Below are positions 9,423-17,688 of a stretch of DNA of 21,855 nucleotides, one piece after another. The DNA is from Paratrimastix pyriformis (lineage: Eukaryota; Preaxostyla; Paratrimastigidae), in assembly GCA_027972325.1 (NCBI GenBank), contig JAPMOS010000385.1:1-21855 (forward strand), written 5' to 3'. Each line of letters opens with the position of its first letter. Within the stretch, counting starts at the first letter, position 1. The notes beneath the pieces are model-generated. The model was not told the DNA's origin and searched no databases. It saw only the letters and a program-made list of their open reading frames with translations. A program made the translations under genes and the position numbers.

Positions 9423-10650
9423 GTGCTGGCCGTTGATGGGTTTCCGGACTATCAGCAATCCCTCGACAACCCGGCCCGCGACACCCTGGTCTTCGCCATG
9501 ATCGAGGTGGCCAATCCGGTCAGCTCCGCGTCATGGAGCCGATACGGGACGATTTTTCTCGGGATCAGCCCAATGGGTCCCGATGGTGCGCCCATCGTCC
9601 ACTGTCTGCCTTACCTCCTCCCCCTCCTCCTCTCCTTCCCCTCCCCCTCCTCCTCTCCTTCCCCTCCCCCCTCCCCCCCCCTGGTGGCTGGTGGCTGGTG
9701 GCTGGTGGCTGGTGGCTGGTGGCTGGTGGCTGGTGGCTGGTGGCTGGTGGCTGGTGGCTGGTGGCTGGTGGCTGGTGGCTGGTGGCAGGACGAGGTGTGC
9801 TGTTCTTTCATCCCTCCCGCGTGGGTCTCCACTGCGCTGGTGGGGGACCCATAGGCGATGCGCGTTCTTCTCGAGAAGGCCGTCCACGACCTGCGCCTGC
9901 TCGTCTTTGGCCCAGCTGGCCTCGCAGCCCCGATCAGCGTGCGGGTTCACCAGCTGCGGGTTCTCCACCCCCCTCTCACCCTCCCCTTCCGTATCCCATT
10001 CCTGTCCTGCTCATCCTTCCGTCCCCATACCTCATTCGCCCCCCCCCCCCCCCACACACACACACACATAGACACAGATCGCTGGTTCCACCCCGGCACC
10101 CGCTTGCTCGTGCTCTCGACCGTCCCGCACAGGCACCCGCAGCACCCGATCCCGCTGGTGCGGCTGCTGCTCGTCCTCCTCGACTCAATCGCCTCTCCTC
10201 GCCCGCGTCCCGCCCCCGTCCTCCCGGAATTTGCACAGGCCGCCGTGGGTTCCTCCCCCAGGGTCTGCCTGCGAGCCTTCCCCCGTGCAGCCACCACCCT
10301 GCCATGAATACCCTCCTTCCCCCCCACCTCTGGCTGCCCACCTTGTGTTCTCACAGTCGTCCGCGGGCGACACGAAAAGCCTGGGTGTGCATACGTCTGC
10401 GAGAACGGCGAGCGCACGGAGGCCCTTGAAGAGGCCCTGGTGCGCGCGCGCGCACCGACGAGGCCGTCAGCCCGCTGCTGCTGGCGGCCCAAGTCGGCGG
10501 CAGGCGCTGACGGTCACTTGGCCATCCACATCGCGGGCGCCCCGTCCTCCGCGAGGGGTGCCGCTGTTGGGCAGCCTGTCGCCGCCCTCAGTGCGGCCCT
10601 TGGGCGGCTGTTGCACGCGTGGCTCAGCTGGGCAGTTCAGTTCCAGAACT
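9423..10650 (+). CDS. Possible multi-exon plus-strand gene fragments, function unknown
   Basis: Exon-like blocks separated by low-complexity DNA. 9423-9605 reads LAVDGFPDYQQSLDNPARD and ASWSRYGTIFLGISPMG. 9858-9965 reads MRVLLEKAVHDLRLLVFG. After the acceptor TGTGTTCTCACAG near 10357 comes CAYVCENGERTEALEEAL and then, in another frame, DEAVSPLLLAAQVGG, which resembles an ankyrin-repeat helix pair (S-P-L-L-L-A-A-x-x-G). The blocks are divided by the polypyrimidine/7-mer array (9607-9780) and by a C/CA-rich stretch (9966-10075), both plausible introns. The - strand of 9785-9968 is also open (DEQAQVVDGLLEKNAHRLW), so even the strand is not settled. Treat as tentative. Confidence 0.25.
9607..9682. 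repeat. Homopyrimidine tract
   Basis: Almost pure C/T stretch with repeated CTCCTCCCC and CTTCCCCTCC blocks, directly before the GGTGGCT array. Such mirror-like polypyrimidine DNA can act as an intron pyrimidine tract or form triplex structures; neither is shown here. Confidence 0.8.
9683..9780. repeat. GGTGGCT minisatellite, 14 exact copies
   Basis: Fourteen perfect tandem copies of the 7-mer GGTGGCT, then a partial copy GGTGGCA that gives a possible splice acceptor (GGCAG|GACG near 9787). Perfect identity between copies implies recent expansion or slippage. It is translatable in all frames (Trp/Val/Gly-rich on +, Pro/His/Gln-rich on -), which is why long frames run through it. It is not a common telomere repeat. 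Confidence 0.95.
10034..10072. repeat. C15/CA microsatellite
   Basis: Poly-C run followed by a CA dinucleotide repeat within a probable intron or spacer. No function is indicated. Confidence 0.8.
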
Positions 10651-10734
10651 GACGCCAGGGCCGGGGTCAGGGCCGACGAGGGCTTCACCGGGGACCGATC
10701 TCGACCAGGTCGGGCTGGTCCGCCCTGACCTCTC

Positions 10735-11690
10735 GTCCGCCCCTCATCCCCCTCTCACTCTCCCTCCGCCTCTCATCCCCCTCTGTCCCTTCGCCCCTCA
10801 TCCCTCCGCCGCTCATCCCTCCGCCCTTCATCCCTCCGCCCCTCATCCCTCCGCCATCCCTCCGCCCCTCATCCCTCCGCCCCTCATCCCTCCGCCCTCC
10901 ATCCCTCCGCCCTCCATCCCTCCGCCCTCCATCCCTCCGCCCCTCCGCCCTCCATCCCTCCGCCCTCCGCCCCTCATCCCTCCGCCCCTCATCCCTCCGC
11001 CCCTCATCCCTCCACCCTCCATCCCTCCGCCCTCCATCCCTCCGCCCTCCATCCCTCCGCCCCTCCGCCCCTCATCCCTCCGCCCTTCATCCCTCCGCCC
11101 TCCATCCCTCCGCCCTTCATCCCTCCGCCCCTCATCCCTCCGCGATTCATCCCTCCGCCCCTCATCCCTCCGCCCTCCATCCCTCCGCCCCTCATCCCTC
11201 CGCCCCTCATCCCTCCGCCCCTCATCCCTCCGCCCCTCATCCCTCCGCCCTTCATCCCTCCGCCCCTCATCCCTTCGTCCTTCATCCCTCCGCCCCTCAT
11301 CCCTCCGCCCCTCATCCCTCCGCCCCTCATCCCTCCGCCCTTCATCCCTCCGCCCCTCATCCCTCCTTCATCCCTTCGTCCTTCATCCCTCCGCCCCTCA
11401 TCCCTCCCCTTCATCCCTCCGCCCTTCATACCTCCGCCCCTCATCCCTCCGCCCCTCCCTTCATCCATCCGCCCTTCATACCTCCGCCCCTCATCTCTCC
11501 GCGATTCATCCCTCCGCCCCTCCTCCCTCCGCCCCTCATCCCTCCGCCCCTCCCTTCATCCCTCCGCCGCCCTTCATCCCTCCGCCCCTCCGCCCTTCAT
11601 CCCTCCGCCCCTCCGCCCTTCATCCCTCCGCGATTCATCCCTCCGCCCCTCATCCCTCCGCCCCTCCGCCCTTCATCTTCACCCTCCGAA
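10735..11690. repeat. 15-bp minisatellite array (TCCCTCCGCCCCTCA)
   Basis: About 900 bp of tandem 15-mers with the consensus TCCCTCCGCCCCTCA, roughly 55-60 units, and three main variants (CCCTCAT, CCTTCAT, CTCCAT endings). Because 15 is a multiple of three, both strands stay open, giving Ser-Leu-Arg-Pro-Ser repeats on + and Met-Arg-Gly-Gly-Gly repeats on -. These frames are products of the repeat, not evidence of genes. Units at the ends are the most divergent. Confidence 0.93.
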
Positions 11691-11926
11691 CATCCTTCCC
11701 TCTCTGCCCCGCAACCCTCTCTTCTTCTTTCTCTCAGCCCGGCACCGCCCCCCTCCGCCCTCTTCCGCGCCCACGTCGCTTCCCCTCACATCGTGTCATC
11801 GACCACTCCCCGCAGGCGAGTCAACGTGAGGGCCTGCACGCGTCATGCCGCAGTAACCCCCCCCCCCCCCCCCGCTGTTCTTTCCTCTTCTTTATAAATA
11901 CAGTTTTGAAGCTGGTAATTTTTTCG
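11691..11926. other. Spacer without a recognisable gene
   Basis: C-rich on the left, with a C16 run near 11858-11873, then AT-rich (11885-11925) just before the first tRNA-like module. The AT-rich part could be upstream Pol III DNA. Nothing else is seen. Confidence 0.5.
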
Positions 11927-11999
11927 GGTCTTGTAGTCCAACGGTAAGATGCTAGTTCCGTGCACTGAAGGCGATGGGTTCGATCCCTCGCGGGTGCGT
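11927..11999 (+). tRNA. tRNA-like module 1 (degenerate)
   Basis: A-box TAGTCCAACGG at 11934-11944 and B-box GGTTCGATCCC at 11977-11987, spaced as in a tRNA gene, followed by a T5 run at 12003-12007 suited to Pol III termination. Folding by eye gives a partial D-stem and a four-pair anticodon stem. The acceptor stem does not pair (GGTCTTG against CGGGTGC) and position 33 is not T, so a working tRNA is unlikely. A tRNA pseudogene or SINE head is the better reading. Confidence 0.4.
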
Positions 12000-12027
12000 T
12001 TCTTTTTGTCCATTCAGAAAATATCTG

Positions 12028-12106
12028 GGATTGCCTGGATTCGAACCCGTGACCTTGGCCATTCGAATCAAACGTCCTACCGTCTGAGCTACATAATTAT
12101 GGGATT
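12028..12106 (-). tRNA. tRNA-like module 2 (degenerate)
   Basis: On the - strand, A-box TAGCTCAGACGG and B-box GGTTCGAATCC occur at tRNA spacing. The central region reads GACGTTTGATTCGAATGG and keeps the TTCGAA core of an Arg/Ser-like anticodon loop, but the anticodon stem pairs poorly. The D-stem has GGAC where GAGC would be expected. No acceptor pairing was found. It shares its unusual central region with module 3. Confidence 0.45.
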
Positions 12107-12554
12107 TCGGCGGGCTTTTTGAAAACTCGATTATCGGCGGTGCTCATCTGACACGTCATCGCTTCCCCGTCCGCCACCTCATGGGTACCCAAGTCAGGTC
12201 GGAGGTGATAGCCACCACCCCTATCCGGTCGTCCGGTATGGTGGCTCTCCCCCCCACCGGACATACGCTCGAGTCAATGTTCGACCGTTCGATCGAGCGT
12301 AGTCCGTACGCTCGAAATTGGGCCGCCCATTCATTTTTTCCAAAACCGCACGATTTGTCCGGTGGATATCTCCCCGGGGTTACGTCCGACCAAAAAACTG
12401 GCAATGGTGGATCCCACCGGAGGAACTGGAATATTTTAACGGTCGATCGAGCCGGGCACCCCGACATGCTCAGACACCTCCACACGGCAAACAAGACCAC
12501 GCGTCGGAGTTCCGATACCGCGCTCGAGCGTATGATCGAGCTTACCCGACTTGC
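12107..12554. other. Unassigned stretch with repeated TCGAGCGTA palindromes
   Basis: No gene is recognised, although the + strand is open from 12181. It contains variants of a short motif: TACGCTCGAG at 12264-12273, a perfect inverted repeat TCGAGCGTA (12293-12301) / TACGCTCGA (12307-12315) with a 5-nt loop, and GCTCGAGCGTATGATCGAGC near 12522-12541. These could be protein-binding sites or remnants of an inverted-repeat element. Confidence 0.4.
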
Positions 12555-12558
12555 TATG

Positions 12559-13345
12559 TATTTCCGGGGTGTTGTCTGTTGGGGGGGGGGGGGGTGGGGG
12601 GGGGATGGGTGTTGGGTTGTGGGGGGGCATAGTTTCCGGATCCGCCAGTGCTGGCTTCGCTCTCAGGGGGCTACTGGTCTGCCCTCTCTCCGCCATGCCG
12701 CCCCCGTGCCACCCCCGTGCCACCCCCCTGCATGGCCCTCTCTCCGCCATGCCGCCCCTCTGCATGGCCCTCTCTGCGCACTGCCGCCCCCGTGCATGGC
12801 CCCCTGCATGGCCCTCTCTCCGCACTGCCGCCCCCGTGCATGGCCCTCTGCATGGCCCTCTCTCCGCCATGCCGCCCCTCTGCATGGCCCTCTCTCCGCC
12901 ATGCCGCCCCAGTGCATGGACCTGTCTCCGCACTGCCGCCCGCCTGCATGGCCCTCTGCGCACTGCCGCCCCGCTGCATGGCCCTCTCTGCGCACTGCCG
13001 CCCCGCTGCATGGCCCTCTCTCCGCACTGCCGCCCCCGTGCATGGCCCTCTCTCCGCCATGCCGCCCCCGTGCCGCCACCCCGCATGGCCCTCTCTCCGC
13101 ACTGCCGCCCCCGTGCCGCCCCCGTGCCGCCCCCCCGCATGCCACGACAGGGCCTGAACTGCACTGTCCTCTTCAACCGACTCTGGACAGCTCCTCATCC
13201 GCTCTTTGTTATTTCCGGGGTGTTGTCTGTTGGGGGTGGTGGTGGTGGGGATGGGTGGGGTGTTGGGTTGTGGGGGGCATAGTTTCGCTCTCAGGGGCTA
13301 CTGGTGCCCTCTCTCCGCCATGCCGCCCCCCTGCATGGCCCTCTC
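12559..13345. repeat. Direct duplication enclosing a ~32-bp tandem array
   Basis: A left copy starting TATTTCCGGGGTGTTGTCTG at 12559 and a right copy with the same start at 13210 each continue through a G-rich run, GGGGGGCATAGTTTC, GCTCTCAGGGG and CTACTGGT, and into CCCTCTCTCCGCCATGCCGC. Between them, 12690-13140 holds about 14 degenerate units of roughly 32 bp (CCGCACTGCCGCCCCCGTGC followed by ATGGCCCTCTCT). The left copy carries a roughly 23-bp insert after CATAGTTTC. Long open frames here on both strands are repeat artefacts. Confidence 0.85.
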
Positions 13346-13789
13346 TCTGCTCTTTCCCACCACGTGGTCCCCCGCATCGCCCTCTCACCATCTCCCCCCG
13401 CATGGCCGCCCTCTCTGCCGCCCCCGCCTGGCTCCCTGCCACGTCCGCAGAATCGCCGCTCTCCCCGCCTCCACCACACCGCACGGCCAACTCCAACAGC
13501 TCCTCGCCCTTGGTGATGTTTTCTTTTGGGGGTGGACTGGCGGCTCTCAGGGGCTACGGGTCTGTCATATGGCCCACTCACACACTCTCTCCTCATGTGA
13601 ATAACTGTTGCTTTTGTGTGTGTGTGTGGGGGTTTGGGGGGGGTTGTCTGGGGCTGCATGGCTTCGCTCGCTGCTTTTCGCTCTGGGCCGTTCAATTTCT
13701 CTCCCTTCCACTACACAAACCCTCCCTCCCCCTTTTTTTTCGTGTGTGGATGTGACGGGCGGTTGTGGGATGGGTTTGGGATGATGGTG
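13346..13789. other. Low-complexity spacer, no gene seen
   Basis: C-rich then GT-rich DNA (TG repeat near 13612-13628, T-rich at 13733-13741). Partial echoes of the upstream duplication appear: GGCTCTCAGGGGCTACGGGT near 13540-13560 and GCTGCATGGCTTCGCTCGCT near 13651-13672. No RNA or protein gene is supported. Confidence 0.5.
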
Positions 13790-13857
13790 GCTGGGCGGAG
13801 TCGAACCGGTGACGTTGCCCCTTCGAACCAGACGTTCTAGCTGCTGGGCTACTGTCA
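13788..13857 (-). tRNA. tRNA-like module 3 (degenerate)
   Basis: On the - strand, A-box TAGCCCAGCAGCTAGAAC and B-box CGGTTCGACTCC occur with tRNA-like spacing. The central region, ACGTCTGGTTCGAAGGGG, closely matches module 2, including the TTCGAA core and the GTCAC just before the T-arm. Stems are imperfect and no acceptor pairing was found. It lies directly against the inverted-repeat element at 13859. Confidence 0.45.
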
Positions 13858-13858
13858 T

Positions 13859-13980
13859 CACGGCTTATTTCCATGGCGAAAAATTAGCCGCGGGCCGCCT
13901 GCTTAGCCGCGAAAATAGGACGTGAAAATAAGACTAGGGTTCCCCAAAATTAGCCGCGATTCACGTCTAAATAAGCCGTG
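13859..13980. repeat. Small inverted-repeat element with TTAGCCGCG copies
   Basis: Perfect 12-bp inverted repeats CACGGCTTATTT (13859-13870) and AAATAAGCCGTG (13969-13980) flank about 100 bp. Inside are three direct copies of TTAGCCGCG (13884-13892, 13903-13911, 13950-13958), and a related inverted ACGGCTAA follows just outside. It has no coding capacity. Its size and ends recall a MITE-like or foldback element, but no target-site duplication was found. Confidence 0.5.
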
Positions 13981-13995
13981 TCACGGCTAAAATTT

Positions 13996-14278
13996 CCTCC
14001 CATGCGGCGTGATCCATAATAAAGTTGGAATCGTCCTTACTGAGCTCGTCATGCTCAGTGGCGATCTCCATGGCCAGGCAGAACGCGGAGCAAAGGGAAC
14101 GTGCAACGCCGAGACTTCAACCGGGGGCCCAACCAACCACCCACCCACCTATCAACCTAACCACGGCTTTAAAACTGCATTTTTGCTTCGCGTGCCCTCT
14201 GTTGACTTTTCCTTCTCTTGCTCCCGACCGGACAGCAAGTCGAAAGACGAAGCAAAGCCACAGTGAGAAAAAAAGACA
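13996..14278. other. Spacer downstream of the kinase gene, no gene seen
   Basis: Mixed-composition DNA after the 3' end of the minus-strand kinase-like gene. It probably includes that gene's 3' UTR. No convincing frame, repeat or RNA was recognised. Confidence 0.5.
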
Positions 14279-16714
14279 TTACAGTTCAGCCACTACTCGC
14301 GCGATCGCCGCTGCAACCTGCCGATAGTAATCATCCGGCAGAGGCCCACGCTCCTCGGGCTCCGGCAAGTGACGGATGACAGCCAGGGCTTCCTGGAAGC
14401 GGGGATGATCCTGTGCGTAGTGTTGCCAGTAGGCCAGGATGCGAGCTGGGTCCTCTTTGTGGGCCCGGAGATGTTGACAACTTTCCGGAAGCATTCGGGA
14501 GACCACCTACGAAAAGGACCATCATGATGAGCGCCCACAAACAGGGCACGACAGACACATACGCCATTCAAAAAAACAAAAAATCTGTGAATGTCTTGCT
14601 AACTCTGTGTTGTTGTTTTCCCCCATCCAATTTCTTCTGAGTGCGATGAGGTCCCGCCAGTGTCAAAAACAAAACAAAACAAAAAAAAGCCATCAACAAG
14701 CTCAACGAGGCCAGCAGGATACCACTCTTCTCGAGTCCCGGTGGGGTGGCTGCCGGCTAGGAGCCTTCTTGGGGTGGGGTGGGTGTGTGTGTTTGGGGCT
14801 TTTCGGGGTGATGGGTTTTTTCTGATTCCGGTTCTTGTTCTTTTTTCCCCATCCGTTTTCTTCTCCCTTCCCTTGAGTGCGTTTCGACCAACATGAGGTC
14901 CCGCCCGTGTTAAAAAAAAAATCACTCGCCCGATGCCTCCCCAAGCCCCGCACCCGCGCCAGTTCAAAGCTCAACGCAGCCAAGGAGAAGCCGGGCCCTT
15001 GTCAAAAAACTCCTCGAGTCCCGGGTGAGGGTGGCCGCCGGCTGAGGCCTTTGTGTGGGGGGGTGGGGGTGGGTGTGGGGTTTTGGGTGTATGATGGGTT
15101 TTTTCTGATTCCGTTCATGTTCTTTTTTCCCCATCCAATAATCTCCTCCTTTTCTTGAGTGCGTTTGATCAAAAATGAGGTCCCACCCGTGTCAAAAAAA
15201 AAAAAATGCGGGGGAGTGGGGGGATGCGTAGGGGTGGAGTGTGGAGTTTTCACCTCCTTCTGAGTGCGTTTCGATCAACATGGAGGTCCCGGCCGCGTGT
15301 CAAAAAAGACCTTCAGAAGACTCTCGAGGTCATCCTCGGGAAGGGGCCTCATCGGCTCGCGCCCATTCTTCTTCCGAAGCAGGCGATCACTGAGATACAC
15401 TGGATCGCCCGTCTGGGCCGGATCTGTGAGACGGCAAGCGAGGCCCAGGTCAAGAATGAGGGGAGTCCGGTTGGGCTGTGAGATCATCAAGTTCGATGGT
15501 CGCACATCCATGTGCGCCAACCCCGCTTCGTGGAGACGCTGCAAGCCCGCAACGTACTCGGCAACCATTTCCGCCGTGTAACGGGGGGGGCAACGGGCAC
15601 AAAGCGGGGTGATGAGCAGGGTGAAGGTCCCGCGATCCGCGGCAAGCAGATGCGGAAAATGCGGGTCCCCGGAGACGGCCGCCAGGGCGGCCCGTTCGCG
15701 GTCGAACCACAATTGTTGCACCTCGGGTGGCAGAGAAGCAGAAAGCTGGTTCGGAAGGGGCGGCGTGGGAGGAAAAAAAAACAAACAAACAAGCATGACA
15801 CAAAGAGCAGCGAAGGAGCTGACCGTCTTGATGACACCGGGATCGCGCTGGCCCTGGATGTCACATGCGTAAACAGTTGAGTTTGTCGTGCGTGAGAGAA
15901 GGCGCGTGCGGAGGACGACGTGCTTCCCAACGGTGACAGGCCGTGGTGTCAAGTCGTGGGTCAGGGCGTAGTGGAACGCATCCAACCCGAGCTGTGTCTG
16001 GAGATCGAGGGAGGTATAGACATAGCGATACGGGGAAGGCGTCAGCGGGGTTTCGCATGGCAGCAACAAACTAAGAGGGAAAAATGAAGAGAAGCGGCGG
16101 TTTTCCAAAAAGACCTGAACCCGTTGCGTATCGGACAATACAGCGAGCGACATGGGCCGCTCGCTCGCGACCAGGAGGGCCACAGCGTACTCCGCCGCTT
16201 GAAGGATATCGGCGGGGGGAAAGTCTTCTTGATGGGCGTGCGATGGCGGCTTCAGCTCGAAAATCGCCGAGATCGTGTGCGGAGGGGAGGCCCCCGCGGA
16301 AGCGCGAGGAGTCACTTTGATGAAATGGGGCTTGAGGCTTTTCCGTCCAACATGAGGGTGGGCTGTCGGCAAAAGCTGAGACGCAAAAACTGGGCTCTGA
16401 AACGGACGACGGAACACACGTGCTTTAGTCCTTCCGCCTGGAAACTTTGACTGGTGACAGTGTGGTGGAGTAAGACAGCAGCCTGCTTCAAAAGTGCTCA
16501 TGGAATGGTTCCTCGTCTTTTCCTTTTGGAGGCTCGGGCATCGAACGGCAGGATCGGTCCTGACGGGGAAAGCAAAAAAGCTCCGGCAATTTTCCATTGA
16601 AAGCCGGGTTGCGCAGGGCTGGAACCGTTCGGCGAATTGCTGCGCATCGTTGCAGTGTGGGGTGACCGACACGCGGGACAGCACTGGTGGAAGGTCAAAA
16701 GAAACATCAATCAA
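14279..16714 (-). CDS. Protein kinase-like gene with introns (FunK1/Crinkler-kinase-like architecture)
   Basis: Eukaryotic protein kinase fold on the - strand. Seen in order: an N-terminal segment HTISAIFELKP...ILQAAEYAVALLVASERP...VLSDTQRVQVFLE, which resembles the nuclease-like/adaptor region before the kinase in FunK1- and Crinkler-type proteins; a degenerate Gly-loop and DPGVIKTV (β3 Lys); HEAGLAHMDVRPSNLMI (HRD-type catalytic loop as HMD); LILDLGLA (DFG as DLG); and LPEDDLESLLK. Intron 15823-15746 (78 nt, GTCAGC...CCAG) splits VIKT from LSASLPPEV. Another begins at 15310 after DLESLLK. The last exon follows CCTTTTCGTAG near 14507 and reads ARILAYWQHYAQDHPRFQEAL, ending in TAA at 14281-14279. 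The exons between 15310 and 14507 are uncertain; EEWYPAGLVELVDG and FELARVRGLGRH are candidates. The true start is unclear; Met 16714 is only the longest option. The altered HRD and DFG motifs leave catalytic activity open. Confidence 0.68.
14607..15309. repeat. Repeated intron-located modules in the kinase gene
   Basis: Four related copies share the core GAGTGCGTTTCGATCAACAT...GAGGTCCC...CGTGTC followed by an A run, read on the + strand. Cores lie near 14638-14680, 14873-14925, 15156-15197 and 15261-15307. The second and third copies extend leftward over about 185 bp (from CTCGAGTCCCGG at about 14732 and 15012) and are about 280 bp apart. The first and fourth are shorter. They are antisense to the kinase gene. 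The A tail suggests a SINE-like retroposon; the exon-like flank suggests tandem exon-intron duplication instead. Confidence 0.65.
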
Positions 16715-17076
16715 ACGCGCCCAACAATGAGCTTGAGATCAGACCCAACACTGACAACTTCTCGTCTGGCGTGGGTGGCAGCTTGGGTGGCGCGCGCAGC
16801 AACTTCGAGAAGGGTCCGTCATTCGAAAAGCTTCTTGTCCTGGCATCACTACCGGAGCTGGAGCCGCCGCGAGAGGAAAGAAACAGCGAAAGAAACAGTG
16901 GCGCTTTGATCGACATGAGGGAGGCTCATAATCATCCTCATCAATCATCCAGTCATCCGCCCACGCAGTCGTCATCGCAGACAGGCAGAAAGAACAACAA
17001 AACAAGGCTTGTTAAGAAGTGTCATCTGACACAATTAGAGTCCCCGCTTCTACCCTTCGGCTTATCCAACTTTTGG
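16715..17076. promoter_or_regulatory. Upstream region of the kinase-like gene
   Basis: Non-coding by inspection. It sits between the presumed 5' end of the minus-strand kinase gene and the LINE tail at 17077, so it should contain that gene's promoter or a 5' exon. A tract rich in ATCATCC near 16925-16965 is the only local pattern. No TATA-type element was recognised. Confidence 0.3.
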
Positions 17077-17230
17077 CCAACCGGGCCCACAGGCGACTGC
17101 CTTCGTGGACCTCGTCAAGGCCCAGTATGACAAGCAGAAGCTCCATCTCCGACACTGGTGGCTGGCCCGGATGTCGACGTGCCTGATGTACTACGCTGGC
17201 CAGTTGGCCGGCTGGTGGTGCCAGGCCGCT
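17077..17230 (+). mobile_element. 3' tail fragment of a second LINE family
   Basis: Aligns with 19846-20002 of the full copy downstream. Both begin CCAAC(C/T)GGGCCC and encode DLVKAQ, then HWW...(A/T)R(M/I)S...LMYY...(W)WxQ(T)A. The fragment reads AFVDLVKAQYDKQKLHLRH and STCLMYYAGQLAGWW. It stops exactly at the (GA)11 repeat at 17231, where the next LINE copy begins. It is therefore the end of an earlier insertion, not the start of the next element's protein. Confidence 0.72.
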
Positions 17231-17252
17231 GAGAGAGAGAGAGAGAGAGAGA
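17231..17252. repeat. (GA)11 microsatellite at the LINE junction
   Basis: Perfect GA dinucleotide run between the tail fragment (ending 17230) and the 5' end of the second LINE (from 17253). Together with the GA tract at 20232 it brackets the LINE and is probably the remains of its insertion target. Confidence 0.9.
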
Positions 17253-17688
17253 CATCATCGGCTCCCAGGCTTCGCGGACGAGCCCCAGGGCCAGTCGGGG
17301 TTGAAGCCCCTCCGGCGGTGGAGGTTCCCCGGCGGCAGCCCCACCCCACCTCGGCGGGTTCTCCCCGCCGCCTGTACCACCAAGCAAGGAAGGCCACCTT
17401 CATCCTGCGCGAGGCGTTTCAGGCACTTCAAGTGGTGGTGGCTGAGCTCCCTCCGCCCGACGTTCGCGAGCGCATCGAGGCCGCGCTCGTGGGCCTGGAA
17501 GGGCGCATCTGGGACGAGTTCGGGCGCGAGCGGGCATCGACGAGGAAGCGGCCAGGGTCCAGCCGCAGATTCGCCGAGGCGGCCGTGGCCGATGGACGAC
17601 TGGCTGCGGCAGTCAGCGCCCTCACTCCCCGCCCGTCCCTGACGACCCAACCCTCCCACAGAAGCTGCAGAGCCTGCACACCACGCTG

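Noticed and set aside
9683-9780. Telomere repeat
   Set aside because: GGTGGCT is not a known common telomere unit and the array is internal and short.
10619-11947. 442-codon plus-strand frame rich in Ser-Leu-Arg-Pro
   Set aside because: It is the translation of the 15-bp minisatellite; the unit lacks stops in every frame, so length is no evidence of coding.
9683-13140. CRISPR-like arrays
   Set aside because: The tandem units are contiguous with no unique spacers, and the window is eukaryotic.
12436-13198. Gly/Arg/Ala-rich minus-strand frames and Pro-rich plus-strand frames
   Set aside because: Products of the 32-bp tandem array; all frames are open and the peptides are repetitive.
11927-13857. 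Functional tRNA genes
   Set aside because: A- and B-boxes are present but acceptor stems do not pair and anticodon stems are poor, so only tRNA-like status is supported.
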